From contig OZ246890.1 in assembly GCA_965231815.1 (NCBI GenBank), forward strand, positions 2,418,001 through 2,482,000: a stretch of 64,000 nt of DNA, in the 5' to 3' direction. Below, in pieces: positions 13,221 to 21,901 of the stretch. The stretch is from JAPPFW01 sp965231815 (GTDB lineage: Bacteria > Actinomycetota > Acidimicrobiia > Spongiisociales > Spongiisociaceae). Position 1 is the first letter of the stretch, and each line of letters starts with the position of its first letter. The notes under the pieces were generated by a model. It worked only from the letters and a program-made list of their open reading frames with translations. It was not told the DNA's origin and searched no databases. Position numbers and translations under genes: made by a program.

Positions 13221-13413
13221 GCTGACTATCCGTATAGGCGCAGTCCTTCAATGCGTGGGGACGCACTTGTCACGAGTTTACGAGGATACCCGGGATCTCC
13301 TTTACAAGACCTGGCAGGTACCAGGCCCGTTCCGGTGGGAGGGTAACCTCGTCATGCGGACCTACGTTGGGCTTGCTGTACGCTGTCATACGGTACGGGA
13401 GGAGCAGAAGATC

Positions 13414-14751
13414 ATGGAAGTAACCGCCATTCGTACCGACGGATTGGGCGACTCTACATACCTGCTGACTCACGATGGGACGGGTGTGATAGTGGACCCC
13501 CAGCGCGATGTCGCCCGCTTCGAGAGAGCGATAGCCGAGTCTGGTACCGAACCCGCCTTCGTTCTGGAAACTCATATACATAATGATTACGTGTCGGGAG
13601 GGCGGGAACTAGCCCGACGCGTCGGAGCTCAACTCGTGATACCGGCGGCGGCAGGTGTGGCCTTCGACCATCTCCCCGCGTTCCACACCGAGGATCTGGT
13701 GGCGGGCGAGATGGTGATCCGTCCGATCCACACTCCGGGTCACACGCCCGAACACATGAGCTATGCGGTTCTCCTGGACGGTCGGATGCGCACCGTGTTC
13801 TCAGGAGGAAGCCTGCTGGTGGGCTCCGCCGGACGAACCGACCTTCTGGGCGATGAGCGAGCCCGCCAACTGGCGCGCCTTCAATACCATTCGGTACGGA
13901 GGTTGGCCGAGCTGCCGGATGAAACCTATCTCTACCCGACCCACGGGGAGGGATCTTTCTGCACGGCTTCGGGCGCAGGCAGACACACCTCGACTATCGG
14001 AACCGAAAAGCGGACCAACCCCGTACTGGCGCACGCCGACCGGGAGGCGTTTGCCTCCGCCCAACTAAGCGCCCTGGAGCCGTTTCCCAGCTATTACGCC
14101 CATATGGGACCGATCAACTTGCTGGGTCCGGATCCGTTCCCGACCGGCGAGGTACGAGAGATACAATGGAGCGAGGCGCCGACGGGGACGAATCTGGTTG
14201 ATATCAGACCCAGATCGGATTACACGGCCGGGCACGTGCCCGGGTCGTTAGGACTCGAGTTCTCCGACCAAGTTGGGGTGTGGGCCGGTTGGCTACTGCC
14301 GTTCAACAGTCCGATCTGCGTGGTGGCTAATCGAGATCAGGATGTCAGGCGGGTGTTTCGCCAGCTCAGGCGGATAGGTTTCGACAACGTGGTGGGCGTT
14401 ATGTACGGTGTTGACGGCTGGGTAGCTGCCGGAGGGGACCTGTCCTCGAACCGGGTACGTACTCCGGTGGATCTGGCCTCCGCTGCCGGCGAGGGCGGGA
14501 TACAAATCTTGGATGTTCGGTCGCCGGGGGAGTGGGAGTCCGCCCGTATCGATGGTTCCTTGCATCGGTATCTTCCGGACCTGTCCATCGGCTTGCCCGC
14601 CGGACTCGACGTCACGAAAGAGGTTTGGGTGGTGTGCGGCTCCGGCTACCGGGCGACTGCCTCGGTGAGCGCTCTGGAAGGAGCGGGCTTAGCGCCGGTT
14701 GTGGTCACTCCCGGAGGAGTTCTCGACGTTCTGTTGGCGGTGGCTCGGTAG
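13414..14751 (+). CDS. Metallo-beta-lactamase-rhodanese fusion (persulfide dioxygenase-like)
   Basis: The 445-residue protein starts at the ATG at 13414, preceded by a GGGAGGAG ribosome site; the longer frame upstream has no family similarity. The N-terminal MBL fold carries ETHIHNDYVSGG (residues ~52-63, the metal motif with Tyr where most MBLs have the second His of HxHxDH), HTPGHTPEHM and YPTHGEGS. Two rhodanese-like domains follow (VDIRPRSDYTAGHVPGSLG, and a second with VLDVRSPGEWE and a VVCGSGYRA loop containing the candidate Cys). Such fusions act in sulfur transfer or persulfide oxidation in the cytoplasm. Part of its 3' end recurs as a fragment at 15901-16005. A strong hairpin follows at 15000. 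Confidence 0.85.
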   Translation: MEVTAIRTDGLGDSTYLLTHDGTGVIVDPQRDVARFERAIAESGTEPAFVLETHIHNDYVSGGRELARRVGAQLVIPAAAGVAFDHLPAFHTEDLVAGEMVIRPIHTPGHTPEHMSYAVLLDGRMRTVFSGGSLLVGSAGRTDLLGDERARQLARLQYHSVRRLAELPDETYLYPTHGEGSFCTASGAGRHTSTIGTEKRTNPVLAHADREAFASAQLSALEPFPSYYAHMGPINLLGPDPFPTGEVREIQWSEAPTGTNLVDIRPRSDYTAGHVPGSLGLEFSDQVGVWAGWLLPFNSPICVVANRDQDVRRVFRQLRRIGFDNVVGVMYGVDGWVAAGGDLSSNRVRTPVDLASAAGEGGIQILDVRSPGEWESARIDGSLHRYLPDLSIGLPAGLDVTKEVWVVCGSGYRATASVSALEGAGLAPVVVTPGGVLDVLLAVAR

Positions 14752-14999
14752 GTCTGAATCACTTTGAAGTCTTACCGCTTGACGGAAACGCCCACCTCCG
14801 ACATAAGGATCTAAGGCGTGTTGATATTACGTAGAGATTCGATGATAAGCACGAAGGCTATGAATGTGGGTTGTATATGTCGACACTAAATCGTTCGCTG
14901 TCCAGGATGCCGCCGCATCGGACCGTTGTACCAACGCTATCCTGTCGTTAGTACCTTTGTGGGTACAAGGCGTAGGTTCCCCGTTGGGGATCATTGTGT

Positions 15000-15024
15000 A
15001 CGGGGGCCTACGGGCCCCCGTTTC
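15000..15024. terminator. Rho-independent terminator-like hairpin
   Basis: A perfect 9-bp stem (ACGGGGGCC / GGCCCCCGT) closes a TACG loop of the stable UNCG class and is followed by TTT. It lies 250 bp downstream of the MBL-rhodanese gene and just before the NYN relic. The T-tract is short, so efficiency is uncertain. Confidence 0.55.
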
Positions 15025-15042
15025 CTTGACTAAGGGGGCGAT

Positions 15043-15877
15043 CTGCCGGACAAAGCCGCAGGCTTCATCGACGCGGCCTTCCTGGAAAAGGAAGGGGCCA
15101 AGGGTTCTAGGAGTCAGCAAACGCGACCGCCGCACTGATGCTAGGAGGGTCCTGAAAAACGAATCTTGCGGGGTTCGATGGTTGGCAAACCGCCTGGTCA
15201 GAGAGTTGCGGGTTAGCAGGTGAACCCCTTTGTACGGAGTTTCTCAGCACCCTCCTAGAGCAGTGGTAGGTTGGTTGAGAAAAAGCTATTCGCGTCACTC
15301 CTTCCAAGCATCTGAACAGTACGCGTGGGGGGACCACGTTCCTGCATGGGGCGGCTCCAAGTTGCTCCGTGCCTACTGGTATGACGGGGCGTTCGACCCT
15401 GGTCATCCACGAGCTGCTGCCCAGCGCCGCTACTTCGAGGCTATCGGTAGGACTCCTGGAGTCCATCTCCGGCTAGGTCACGTCTCCCAACGGAAGTCGC
15501 GGCTCAAGAAGCCTATCCGTAGTGCCATCGCTGACGCCGCTCGGGAGGTGGGCATTGATCCTTCCGAGTTGTTGGCCGAGTTCGATACCCGATGGCAGTT
15601 CCGGCCAGTACTGCAGCAGAAGGGTGTTGACACTCTCATTGCTCTGGATATGGTCCGGCTAGCAGAGCGCGGGACCATCGACACTGCCATACTCATCTCG
15701 GGTGACCGAGACTTCGCTGAGGCAATACGCGCAGCCCAGGACTTCGACATCGAGGTCTTGATAGCAACTCCCAGACTGGCAAGCGTGGCCAGAGAGGTCG
15801 CTACCATCGCCGACGGCATCCTGGAGATGACGGAGAAGGACCTGCAGAGGATATTCCCACCCTCACCGGGAGCCTAG
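15043..15877 (+). pseudogene. NYN-domain (LabA/DUF88-like) RNase gene, frameshifted and split by a MITE
   Basis: The reconstructed protein reads PDKAAGFIDAAFLEKEGAK from a CTG at 15043 (AGGGGG ribosome site just upstream), shifts frame at GGG 15102-15104, continues VLGVSKRDRRTDA, is interrupted by the MITE at 15141-15258, and resumes RAVVGWLRKSY. Downstream it has SKLLRAYWYDGAF, QQKGVDTLIALDM and TAILISGDRDF, the metal-binding core of NYN/PIN-like RNases, and ends at 15877. Deleting one G at 15102-15104 and the MITE with one TA rejoins everything in frame. The part after the MITE (15230-15877) is a long open frame but lacks the first catalytic Asp strand (GFIDA), so it is probably inactive. 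The role of the parent gene would be RNA cleavage. Confidence 0.7.
15141..15258. mobile_element. MITE copy 1 (118 bp, TA target)
   Basis: The element has imperfect ~20-bp terminal inverted repeats (CTAGGAGGGTCCTGAAAAAC and, on the other strand, CTAGGAGGGTGCTGAGAAAC). TA dinucleotides at 15142-15143 and 15256-15257 are consistent with a TA target duplication as in IS630/Tc1-type elements. Close copies lie at 34463-34579 and 53537-53654. No transposase is encoded. It interrupts the NYN gene. Confidence 0.75.
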
Positions 15878-15900
15878 AGCCCTTGACTGCAGTATTCGTT

Positions 15901-16005
15901 GAGGAGTGGGCGACCGCCTCGGTGAGTTCTCTGGAAGCAGTGGGAGTAGCGCCGGTTGTGGTCACTCCCGGAGGAGTTCTCGAGGGTCTGTCGGCCATGA
16001 CCTGA
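15901..16005 (+). pseudogene. 3' fragment of an MBL-rhodanese paralogue
   Basis: Thirty-four codons (WATASVSSLEAVGVAPVVVT, then PGGVLEGLSAMT and a stop) are nearly the same as the last residues of the intact gene at 13414-14751 (ATASVSALEGAGLAPVVVT), with matching DNA. No upstream part is present. It is the tail of a duplicated or recombined copy, left after the NYN gene segment came to lie between the two. Confidence 0.65.
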
Positions 16006-16143
16006 CCCACATGCATCTTGAGTCGCGACTCGGCTTGAAAAATCCCCTTCGGCGAACGGTGTCTCCCTTCTCCAACATACGGATATGGGCGTGCACAAAG
16101 CCTTGATGGCGAACTAATATCGGGGAAACCAGCATTAATAGGT

Positions 16144-16211
16144 GTGTGAGAGCGACATGAACTAGAGTGAGTGGAGCGGCATAAACAGATATGTGAGAGC
16201 GATATGAACTA
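16144..16211. repeat. Direct repeat pair upstream of the ATPase gene
   Basis: The 20-bp sequence TGTGAGAGCGAYATGAACTA occurs at 16144-16163 and again at 16192-16211, the second copy ending on the first base of the ATPase start codon. The spacing is 48 bp. Two such copies directly in front of a start codon suggest an operator, but a small local duplication is equally possible. Confidence 0.5.
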
Positions 16212-17542
16212 TGCCTGACTTTGATACGAACCACCCGACCATATCCTCTTCTCCAAATGAGGCACCGGTGGCGCGCCCGTACCTACCTCGGATAGCCGAC
16301 CGGATACTGCGTCGGAGCCTGCGGGTCTTTCCGGGAATGCTGGTCACCGGCCCTCGAGCAGTGGGCAAGACCCGCACCGGCCTCGAGTTCGCGGCGTCGC
16401 TGCTACGGCTCGACGATCCGGATGATCGGGATCTGTGCAAGGCCGATCCGATGGCAGCCACCGAAGGTCGACCTCCTATGCTGGTCGACGAATGGCAGCT
16501 GGCGCCCGAGGTGTTGCGAGCTATAAAGCGCCGGATCGACGAGGGAGCGGCGCCGGGTGGGTTCATCGTCACAGGCTCGGCTCGCAACGACCTGTTAACC
16601 GATATGTGGCCTACTACCGGGAGACTGATCCGCTTCCGATTGTGGGGCATGGTGGGGCGGGAACGGTTCGGGTCCACCGCCGCAGCACCTCTCTTCGATC
16701 GGTGGGATGACCAGGACATCCGGTTTACGGTACCTCCGGATCCGCCCGGAATCCGTGACTATCTGGAGATCGCCCTGGCGAGCGGATTTCCCGATACGAT
16801 CTCGCTGGAAGATGAACGAGATCGTTCTCAGTGGTTGGAGTCGTACGTCGAGGACATCGTCCATCGGGATCTTGCCTCGCTGGCCGGGAGGACCGGCCGG
16901 CAGAAAGACAGCAGGCGTTTCAGAACCTATATGCAGTCGTATGCACTGAACACCGCAGGTGTCGTTCCCCATTCCTCTATCTACTCCCGCATCGGGTTGG
17001 ATCGCCGTACCGCGAACGGCTATCTGGATGCGCTGTTAACCCTCGGAATAGTCGATGAGCTAGCACCGTGGGCCGGTAACCGGAGGAAGCGCCTTTTGGT
17101 GGAGCGAACCAAGCGCCACTTTGCCGATCCGGGGCTGGCAGCGGCGGTGGCCGGGCTTACCGTCGATGATGTGTTCCGCAGCGCGGAGTTCCGTGGCCGG
17201 ATGCTCGACTCGTTTATTACGTCGCAGTTGAGAGTAGAAGCCGAGGCATCCGGCAGGACCAGGCTCTACCACCTCCGTACCGAAAACGGAGACCGGGAAC
17301 TTGACTTGGTGGCGGAGCGGGGTCTTGATCTCTACGCCTTCGAGTACAAGGCGGGACGTGCCCCCACCCGCACGGACGCCCGCCACTTGATGTGGTTCAG
17401 GGACCGAGTGGCGGGTGACCGTTTCAAGGGTGGAGTGCTGTTCCATACCGGTCCCCATCGTTATGAACTGGACCGCTTGATCGAGGCGGTCCCCATTGCA
17501 GGTCTCTGGGGAATCGGGCCCGGCGAGGGTCGCACGCATTGA
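16211..17542 (+). CDS. AAA-family ATP-binding protein with DUF4143 domain
   Basis: This 443-residue protein has a P-loop GPRAVGKTRTG (~residues 47-57), a Walker B-like region MLVDEWQ and sensor VTGSARND, all typical of the AAA_14 domain. The C-terminal half is the DUF4143 domain, a nuclease-like fold with LDLVAERG...AFEYKAGRAP, which resembles the E-x-K metal site of PD-(D/E)xK enzymes. These widespread proteins have no settled function; a link to defence or genome maintenance has been proposed. The length (usually 380-450) is complete. The start is the ATG at 16211, directly after a direct-repeat pair. Confidence 0.85.
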   Translation: MPDFDTNHPTISSSPNEAPVARPYLPRIADRILRRSLRVFPGMLVTGPRAVGKTRTGLEFAASLLRLDDPDDRDLCKADPMAATEGRPPMLVDEWQLAPEVLRAIKRRIDEGAAPGGFIVTGSARNDLLTDMWPTTGRLIRFRLWGMVGRERFGSTAAAPLFDRWDDQDIRFTVPPDPPGIRDYLEIALASGFPDTISLEDERDRSQWLESYVEDIVHRDLASLAGRTGRQKDSRRFRTYMQSYALNTAGVVPHSSIYSRIGLDRRTANGYLDALLTLGIVDELAPWAGNRRKRLLVERTKRHFADPGLAAAVAGLTVDDVFRSAEFRGRMLDSFITSQLRVEAEASGRTRLYHLRTENGDRELDLVAERGLDLYAFEYKAGRAPTRTDARHLMWFRDRVAGDRFKGGVLFHTGPHRYELDRLIEAVPIAGLWGIGPGEGRTH

Positions 17543-17672
17543 CTCGAAACCGCTACTGCGTCGGGCAAGTGGGGAGGCGTGGGTTGTTTCCCGCCTTGCA
17601 AGGCGATCGGTTACTACCGTGTGCCGGAATCCGGTATTCCGGGAACGGTTGAAGTCGAGCTTGGGGAGTGCC

Positions 17673-18113
17673 ATGACGGTCGGTGATGGAGATCAGGCAG
17701 ATCGGGGAGCGGGCACATCCACATTCTGGAGCGAGCCCTTGGTGGTAACCGAAGCCGACGGAGTGGGCATGACCACTGCCGAGCCGTTCGTCCGTCATGT
17801 CAAGGTGCTGCTATCACCGATGCTACAGCCGGGAATCGGCGACTTCGCGGTCGGCGTGTGCGAGGTGCCGCCACATCAGATGGGCAGCCTCCACACCCAT
17901 GCCGGAGCTGCCGAGATCTGGATGTTCTCCGAAGGGGAGGGACGGGCCACGGTAGGGGATAGGGAGATAACCACCCGGCCGGGAACAGTGGTCTACACGC
18001 CGCCGGGAGTGAGCCACCAGTTCTTCAACACGGGTGACGTGCCGGTAAAGCTGTTCTGGATGTATAGCCCGTCCGGTCCGGAAGAGGATGTGATCGACGC
18101 CCGGTTCGGCTAA
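17673..18113 (+). CDS. Cupin-domain protein
   Basis: The 146-residue protein starts at the ATG at 17673 behind GGGGAG; the longer frame upstream overlaps the preceding gene and has no similarity. It forms a single cupin barrel. GSLHTHAGAAEIWMFSEGEG carries cupin motif 1 (two His and a Glu), and PGTVVYTPPGVSHQFFN carries motif 2 (His). With its metal site complete it may be a small-molecule isomerase, dioxygenase or sensor. It sits 131 bp downstream of the ATPase in the same direction. The substrate is unknown. Confidence 0.8.
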   Translation: MTVGDGDQADRGAGTSTFWSEPLVVTEADGVGMTTAEPFVRHVKVLLSPMLQPGIGDFAVGVCEVPPHQMGSLHTHAGAAEIWMFSEGEGRATVGDREITTRPGTVVYTPPGVSHQFFNTGDVPVKLFWMYSPSGPEEDVIDARFG

Positions 18114-18203
18114 TACCAAGAGCGAAACCGCCGTATAGCCAAGACATCCGGCAAGCGTCCGCCCCGGCGAGCACCCGCGGTTCCTCACGTTTGTGGCCAA
18201 AGA

Positions 18204-18283
18204 TATTCGAATCTTTCTCCAATATCGGCCCTTTTGCCCTTTATGCGCGAAAGATACGAATATGTTTCCGTATAATGCCAGGG
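18204..18283. repeat. Left copy of 80-bp direct repeat flanking the AlbA/HATPase gene
   Basis: This copy shares most of its 80 positions and its orientation with the copy at 20029-20108, including GGCCCTTTT and TTTATGCGCGAAAGATA. It lies about 60 bp beyond the stop codon of the gene at 18345-20018. Its palindrome arm is degenerate. Confidence 0.65.
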
Positions 18284-18344
18284 TCTCGCGAGTGATTCGC
18301 ACCCTTTCGCCTCCGCACCTCGGTCCAGGACCTAGTTTGAGGTA

Positions 18345-20018
18345 TCAGAGATTTGCTGAAGGTGACACCGTATCCGGATCAGGCGGGTGATACCGCCGGG
18401 CCCGTGTCCGGCCTTCGGCGCGAGCTAGACCGGCGCGCACGAGGTCGTTCAGGAGGTCCCGTGCTACCTTCACCGGTTCATCCAAGAGATTGCTCGCTTC
18501 GGCTGTCGAAATGCTTCCGCTGCGGGCGATCTCATCAAGCAGTCTCTGTTGTTGGCGGTTACATGCCTGCATGCTCCCGGCGCCGCCCCTGAGAACGACC
18601 TCGTGCGACAGCACGTACCGCGCACCGCCACGAACGCCGATACGAGTGAGCAGACCCTTGGCGGAAGCCCCGGCCAAAACCGCGTTGGCATCGACATCGT
18701 GGAGTAACTGCCGCAAACGACGGGGTGTCACCGAACCTTCGGATCGGGCGATCACCAGCGCTCGGCGCTCTTCCACCGTCATCGTGTAGTTAGCGAAGAG
18801 TCGCAGCCATATCTGATCTTCGACGCTCACAAGGGCCCGATTTCTCAGAGTCACCTTGACAGAGGTTGGTGTTACGTCGAATGCCGGCGGTTCCAGTAGG
18901 CGTGCTTCCATCTCACGGAACATCAGGTCCACGCCCTCGCCGTACTCCTCCACTAGCCCTATCGTCCTCAGAACGCCCATGATCCGGCCATTACGGCTGT
19001 AGTGCTCACTTCTTATGTTCTCCGGCGTTATGTGTCCCGGGAGAGAGCCTGGACTGGTCACTTCCACACGATCATCCCAGACTGTTAGATCGACGGTGGC
19101 GCCGACCAAGCCGTAGTCACGGTGGGCAAGTGCGTTGGCAACGGCCTCACGCAACACACGTCGCGGATACTCCGGGATTGACTCCCTCTTCACATCCAAC
19201 ACAGCTTCGAATCGCCGTGTGTGCTCGGCAATCGACTCCAGGCAACGCTCCACCATGAGAGGCAAGGGTCCCTTGATTTGTTCACGATGGCTCGTGGGTC
19301 CTGGTCCGGGCCCGACCCCGGTCCGCCTCACGAACTGAACTCTCGCTCCCGAAATGTAACGGGTGGGATCCGAAGCAAAAAGGATGGCTGCTGCCCGGAG
19401 CACCTCTACACCGGTCCCGGCCTCAGCCGGTTTGGCAACCCGGAGATCGACAAGTGCTCTTGCCAGATCCGATCTATCCACCCTTCTCTTACCGTCATCC
19501 TCAAGCGCCCGGTTGACCAGGTCTAGGTCGTAGTCACGAGGATCGAATCGACCAACTATTTCCTCCTCGCCCGGATGTTCGGAGCGGGCCAGGACGAATC
19601 GACGCAAGGAATCTCCCCTGAGTGGCAGCGAATCGCCCCCGACGCGCCGCAGTAGCCGACCACTCGGCGTAGTGACGACCCGCCCCCGCACCTGGGGAAC
19701 GAAGGTCAGGGTAAGTTCGATCTCTTCGACCCGGATAGCTCTTACCTGTACGTCCACGTCGCACTCAGCCGCAAAACGGAAGATATTGTCCTGGGTTTTC
19801 TGGGTCAGCGGACACCCGACGATGGAACGATCGTTCGTGACACCATGCACGATCAGTCCTCCATCGGTCATGGCCATCGCGGGTATGGCATCGAGGACCC
19901 CCCGAGACACACCACGTTTGAAGTCGAGCGCTGCGTGCTCACGGTGGCCGAACAGTTCCCAGAAAGCCTCCGTCGTTAGGGAGTCTGGAATCTCATCGGG
20001 CGAGGACGGCAAGACCAC
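18345..20018 (-). CDS. AlbA_2 (Schlafen-like) DNA-binding/HATPase transcriptional regulator
   Basis: This is a 557-residue protein. The N-terminal AlbA_2 domain (EHAALDFKRGVSRGV, GGLIVHGVTND) is followed by a GHKL-like HATPase_c_4 domain (VLREAVANALAHRDYG and VTSPGSLPG) and C-terminal winged helices (ISTAEASNLLDEPVKVARDL). This is the usual order in RecG-like or putative transcriptional regulators of the COG2865 type. GTG start at 20018. Its upstream region holds an 80-bp repeat with a perfect inverted repeat CGCGAAAGATA-TGAT-TATCTTTCGCG, a good candidate autoregulatory operator. A related 80-bp copy lies just past its 3' end, so the gene looks like a discrete cassette. Target genes are unknown. 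Confidence 0.8.
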   Translation of the reverse strand: MVLPSSPDEIPDSLTTEAFWELFGHREHAALDFKRGVSRGVLDAIPAMAMTDGGLIVHGVTNDRSIVGCPLTQKTQDNIFRFAAECDVDVQVRAIRVEEIELTLTFVPQVRGRVVTTPSGRLLRRVGGDSLPLRGDSLRRFVLARSEHPGEEEIVGRFDPRDYDLDLVNRALEDDGKRRVDRSDLARALVDLRVAKPAEAGTGVEVLRAAAILFASDPTRYISGARVQFVRRTGVGPGPGPTSHREQIKGPLPLMVERCLESIAEHTRRFEAVLDVKRESIPEYPRRVLREAVANALAHRDYGLVGATVDLTVWDDRVEVTSPGSLPGHITPENIRSEHYSRNGRIMGVLRTIGLVEEYGEGVDLMFREMEARLLEPPAFDVTPTSVKVTLRNRALVSVEDQIWLRLFANYTMTVEERRALVIARSEGSVTPRRLRQLLHDVDANAVLAGASAKGLLTRIGVRGGARYVLSHEVVLRGGAGSMQACNRQQQRLLDEIARSGSISTAEASNLLDEPVKVARDLLNDLVRAGLARAEGRTRARRYHPPDPDTVSPSANL

Positions 20019-20028
20019 GAGCGGAATA

Positions 20029-20108
20029 TAATCGAATCTTTCTTCAAAATAGGCCCTTTTCCCCTTTATGCGCGAAAGATATGATTATCTTTCGCGAAAA
20101 TGCCAGGG
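20029..20108. promoter_or_regulatory. Right 80-bp repeat with palindromic operator upstream of the AlbA/HATPase gene
   Basis: It contains the perfect 11-bp inverted repeat CGCGAAAGATA / TATCTTTCGCG with a TGAT spacer, plus another half-site (ATCTTTC) nearer the gene. It starts 11 bp before the regulator's GTG. The arrangement fits an autoregulated promoter. A diverged copy lies at 18204-18283. Confidence 0.6.
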
Positions 20109-20287
20109 GCCTGAGTGGCTACACCGGTGCCCGGACATCCGCGTTCTTGAAGGGAAAAAGCCGGGTCTGTAGCGGTTGAGTCCGAGCGATCCGGAGGGAA
20201 TCTTGATCTCCCGTTTCCGGTTGGGTGGCTCGGCTGATTCAGCTAGTGTTTCTGTTGCTGACAAGACACACAGGGAGATGCGAACCG

Positions 20288-21898
20288 ATGGCAGGAGAAC
20301 CTCTTGATCTGGTGGTTGTAAACGGCACGGTGGTGCTGGGGCACGGCCGGTACCGGGTGGCGGTAGGAGTGAAGGACGGCAAGGTGGCGATGCTCGCTCC
20401 CGAGGAGTTCATGCCGCCGGCATCACGAACCATCAACGCTCGGGGCAACTATGTCCTACCGGGGGTGGTCGATTCGGAAGCCCATCCGGGCTGCTACGTA
20501 CCGTTCGATTACGATATGAAAACGGAGTCGCGAGCCGCCGCCGCGGCGGGGATCACGACTTGGGGGATACAGGCGCCCACCACCCGACTGGGTACCAAAC
20601 CGTTTAAAGAGGTTGTCGGCAGGGCCGATGTGGTGTCCTTCAACGAGTCCTTCCCGTCGGGCCGGGATGTAATCAACGAACACAGCCATGTGGACGCCTA
20701 CCTGACATATATGCTGGAGACCGACCAGCACGCCCGTGAAATACCGCAGTACGCCGAGGAACACGGGGTTACCTCCTTCAAGCTTTACCTGCAGACCCGC
20801 TCGATGAAGGGCATGTCCGACGATGCGGACACCAACTGGCCGTCCCGCCGGGCCGGGCTGGGAGAAGGTATCGATGACGGCACCGTGTACCTGGTAATGG
20901 AAGAGGTGGGCCACCTGGGCTATCCGGGCATCGTTCACATACATCCGGAGAACTGGGAGATTGGCCGGATATTCGAGGACCGGCTCCGGTCGGGAGGCCG
21001 GACCGACTTCGGTTCGTGGACGGATCGTTCACCCGACTTCCTCGAAGCTCATCACATACGCTCCTATGCATATCTGGCGATGCAAACTCCCGGCCACGTA
21101 CCTCTGTATCTGCAGCACTGCACGACCCAGTTGTCGTTCGAGGAGGTAGCGCGAGCCAGGGCGGAAGGGCTGGAGATATATGCGCAGACCGGGCCTCCCT
21201 GGTTGTGGGCCGAGCCGGAATACGGTTGGCGTATAAACGTGCCGTTGCGGCGCCGAGATAACATCGAAGCTCTGTGGGTGGCCCTCGCGGAAGGAATCGT
21301 CGATGTGGTCGGCTCGGATCATGTCGTGGGTTGGGAACCTGCATCCTACGAGGAGATGTTCAATCCGGTTATCTGGGACTGCCGCACCGGGTTCTCCAGA
21401 GTGGAGTTATTCCTGCCGGTGATGCTGTCCGAAGGGGTTAACAAAGGTCGGATCAGCCTGGAGCGGGCGGTGCAGGTGAGCTGCGAGAACCCCGCCAAGA
21501 CTTCCGGACTGTGGGGTAGAAAAGGATCACTGTTGCCCGGTTTCGACGCCGATATGGTCATCATCGACCTGGGCCGTGAGGTGAAGGTAGGCAAGGAACA
21601 CATCAACACCCGGTCGGGATGGTCGATCATGGAGGGCCACAACTTCACCGGATGGCCGATCATGACCATCCTGCGAGGGGAGGTTTCCGCCGAGTGGGCT
21701 GACGATTCACCGGGTATGCGTCCGGTCGGATCGCCGCAGGGAGAGTACCTTCGCCGCAATTTGCATCCCAAGCATGAGGTGATCAACGCCACCAGTCCGG
21801 CTCGGATCGCTCGCACCGGTCGTTGGCTGGCCGACGACTTCCGGCGGCCCGGATTTGCGGCCGAAACCACCAGGTACACGTCGGTAAGGGAGACCTGA
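20288..21898 (+). CDS. Dihydropyrimidinase/allantoinase-like cyclic amidohydrolase
   Basis: The 536-residue protein starts at the ATG at 20288, with a GGGAG ribosome site. It belongs to the D-hydantoinase/dihydropyrimidinase branch, which opens cyclic amides in the cytoplasm. Visible features are PGVVDSEAHPG (the first metal motif, with Glu in place of the first His of HxH), FKLYLQTRS (candidate carboxylated Lys), IHIHPENWEI, LYLQHCTTQ and the metal Asp in VGSDHVVGW. The C-terminal beta segment includes GSLLPGFDADMVIIDL. It heads a run of genes that continues with a cysteine hydrolase 3 bp later. The substrate could be a hydantoin, dihydropyrimidine or related ring. The altered HxH motif means activity is not certain. 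Confidence 0.85.
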   Translation: MAGEPLDLVVVNGTVVLGHGRYRVAVGVKDGKVAMLAPEEFMPPASRTINARGNYVLPGVVDSEAHPGCYVPFDYDMKTESRAAAAAGITTWGIQAPTTRLGTKPFKEVVGRADVVSFNESFPSGRDVINEHSHVDAYLTYMLETDQHAREIPQYAEEHGVTSFKLYLQTRSMKGMSDDADTNWPSRRAGLGEGIDDGTVYLVMEEVGHLGYPGIVHIHPENWEIGRIFEDRLRSGGRTDFGSWTDRSPDFLEAHHIRSYAYLAMQTPGHVPLYLQHCTTQLSFEEVARARAEGLEIYAQTGPPWLWAEPEYGWRINVPLRRRDNIEALWVALAEGIVDVVGSDHVVGWEPASYEEMFNPVIWDCRTGFSRVELFLPVMLSEGVNKGRISLERAVQVSCENPAKTSGLWGRKGSLLPGFDADMVIIDLGREVKVGKEHINTRSGWSIMEGHNFTGWPIMTILRGEVSAEWADDSPGMRPVGSPQGEYLRRNLHPKHEVINATSPARIARTGRWLADDFRRPGFAAETTRYTSVRET

Positions 21899-21901
21899 GT
21901 C

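Noticed and set aside
13255..13413. 53-residue extension of the MBL-rhodanese protein
   Set aside because: It has no similarity to the family, and a good ribosome site precedes the ATG at 13414.
14752..15042. Structured non-coding RNA between MBL-rhodanese and NYN genes
   Set aside because: Only one strong hairpin is clear, and it is better explained as a terminator; the second pairing region is NYN coding sequence.
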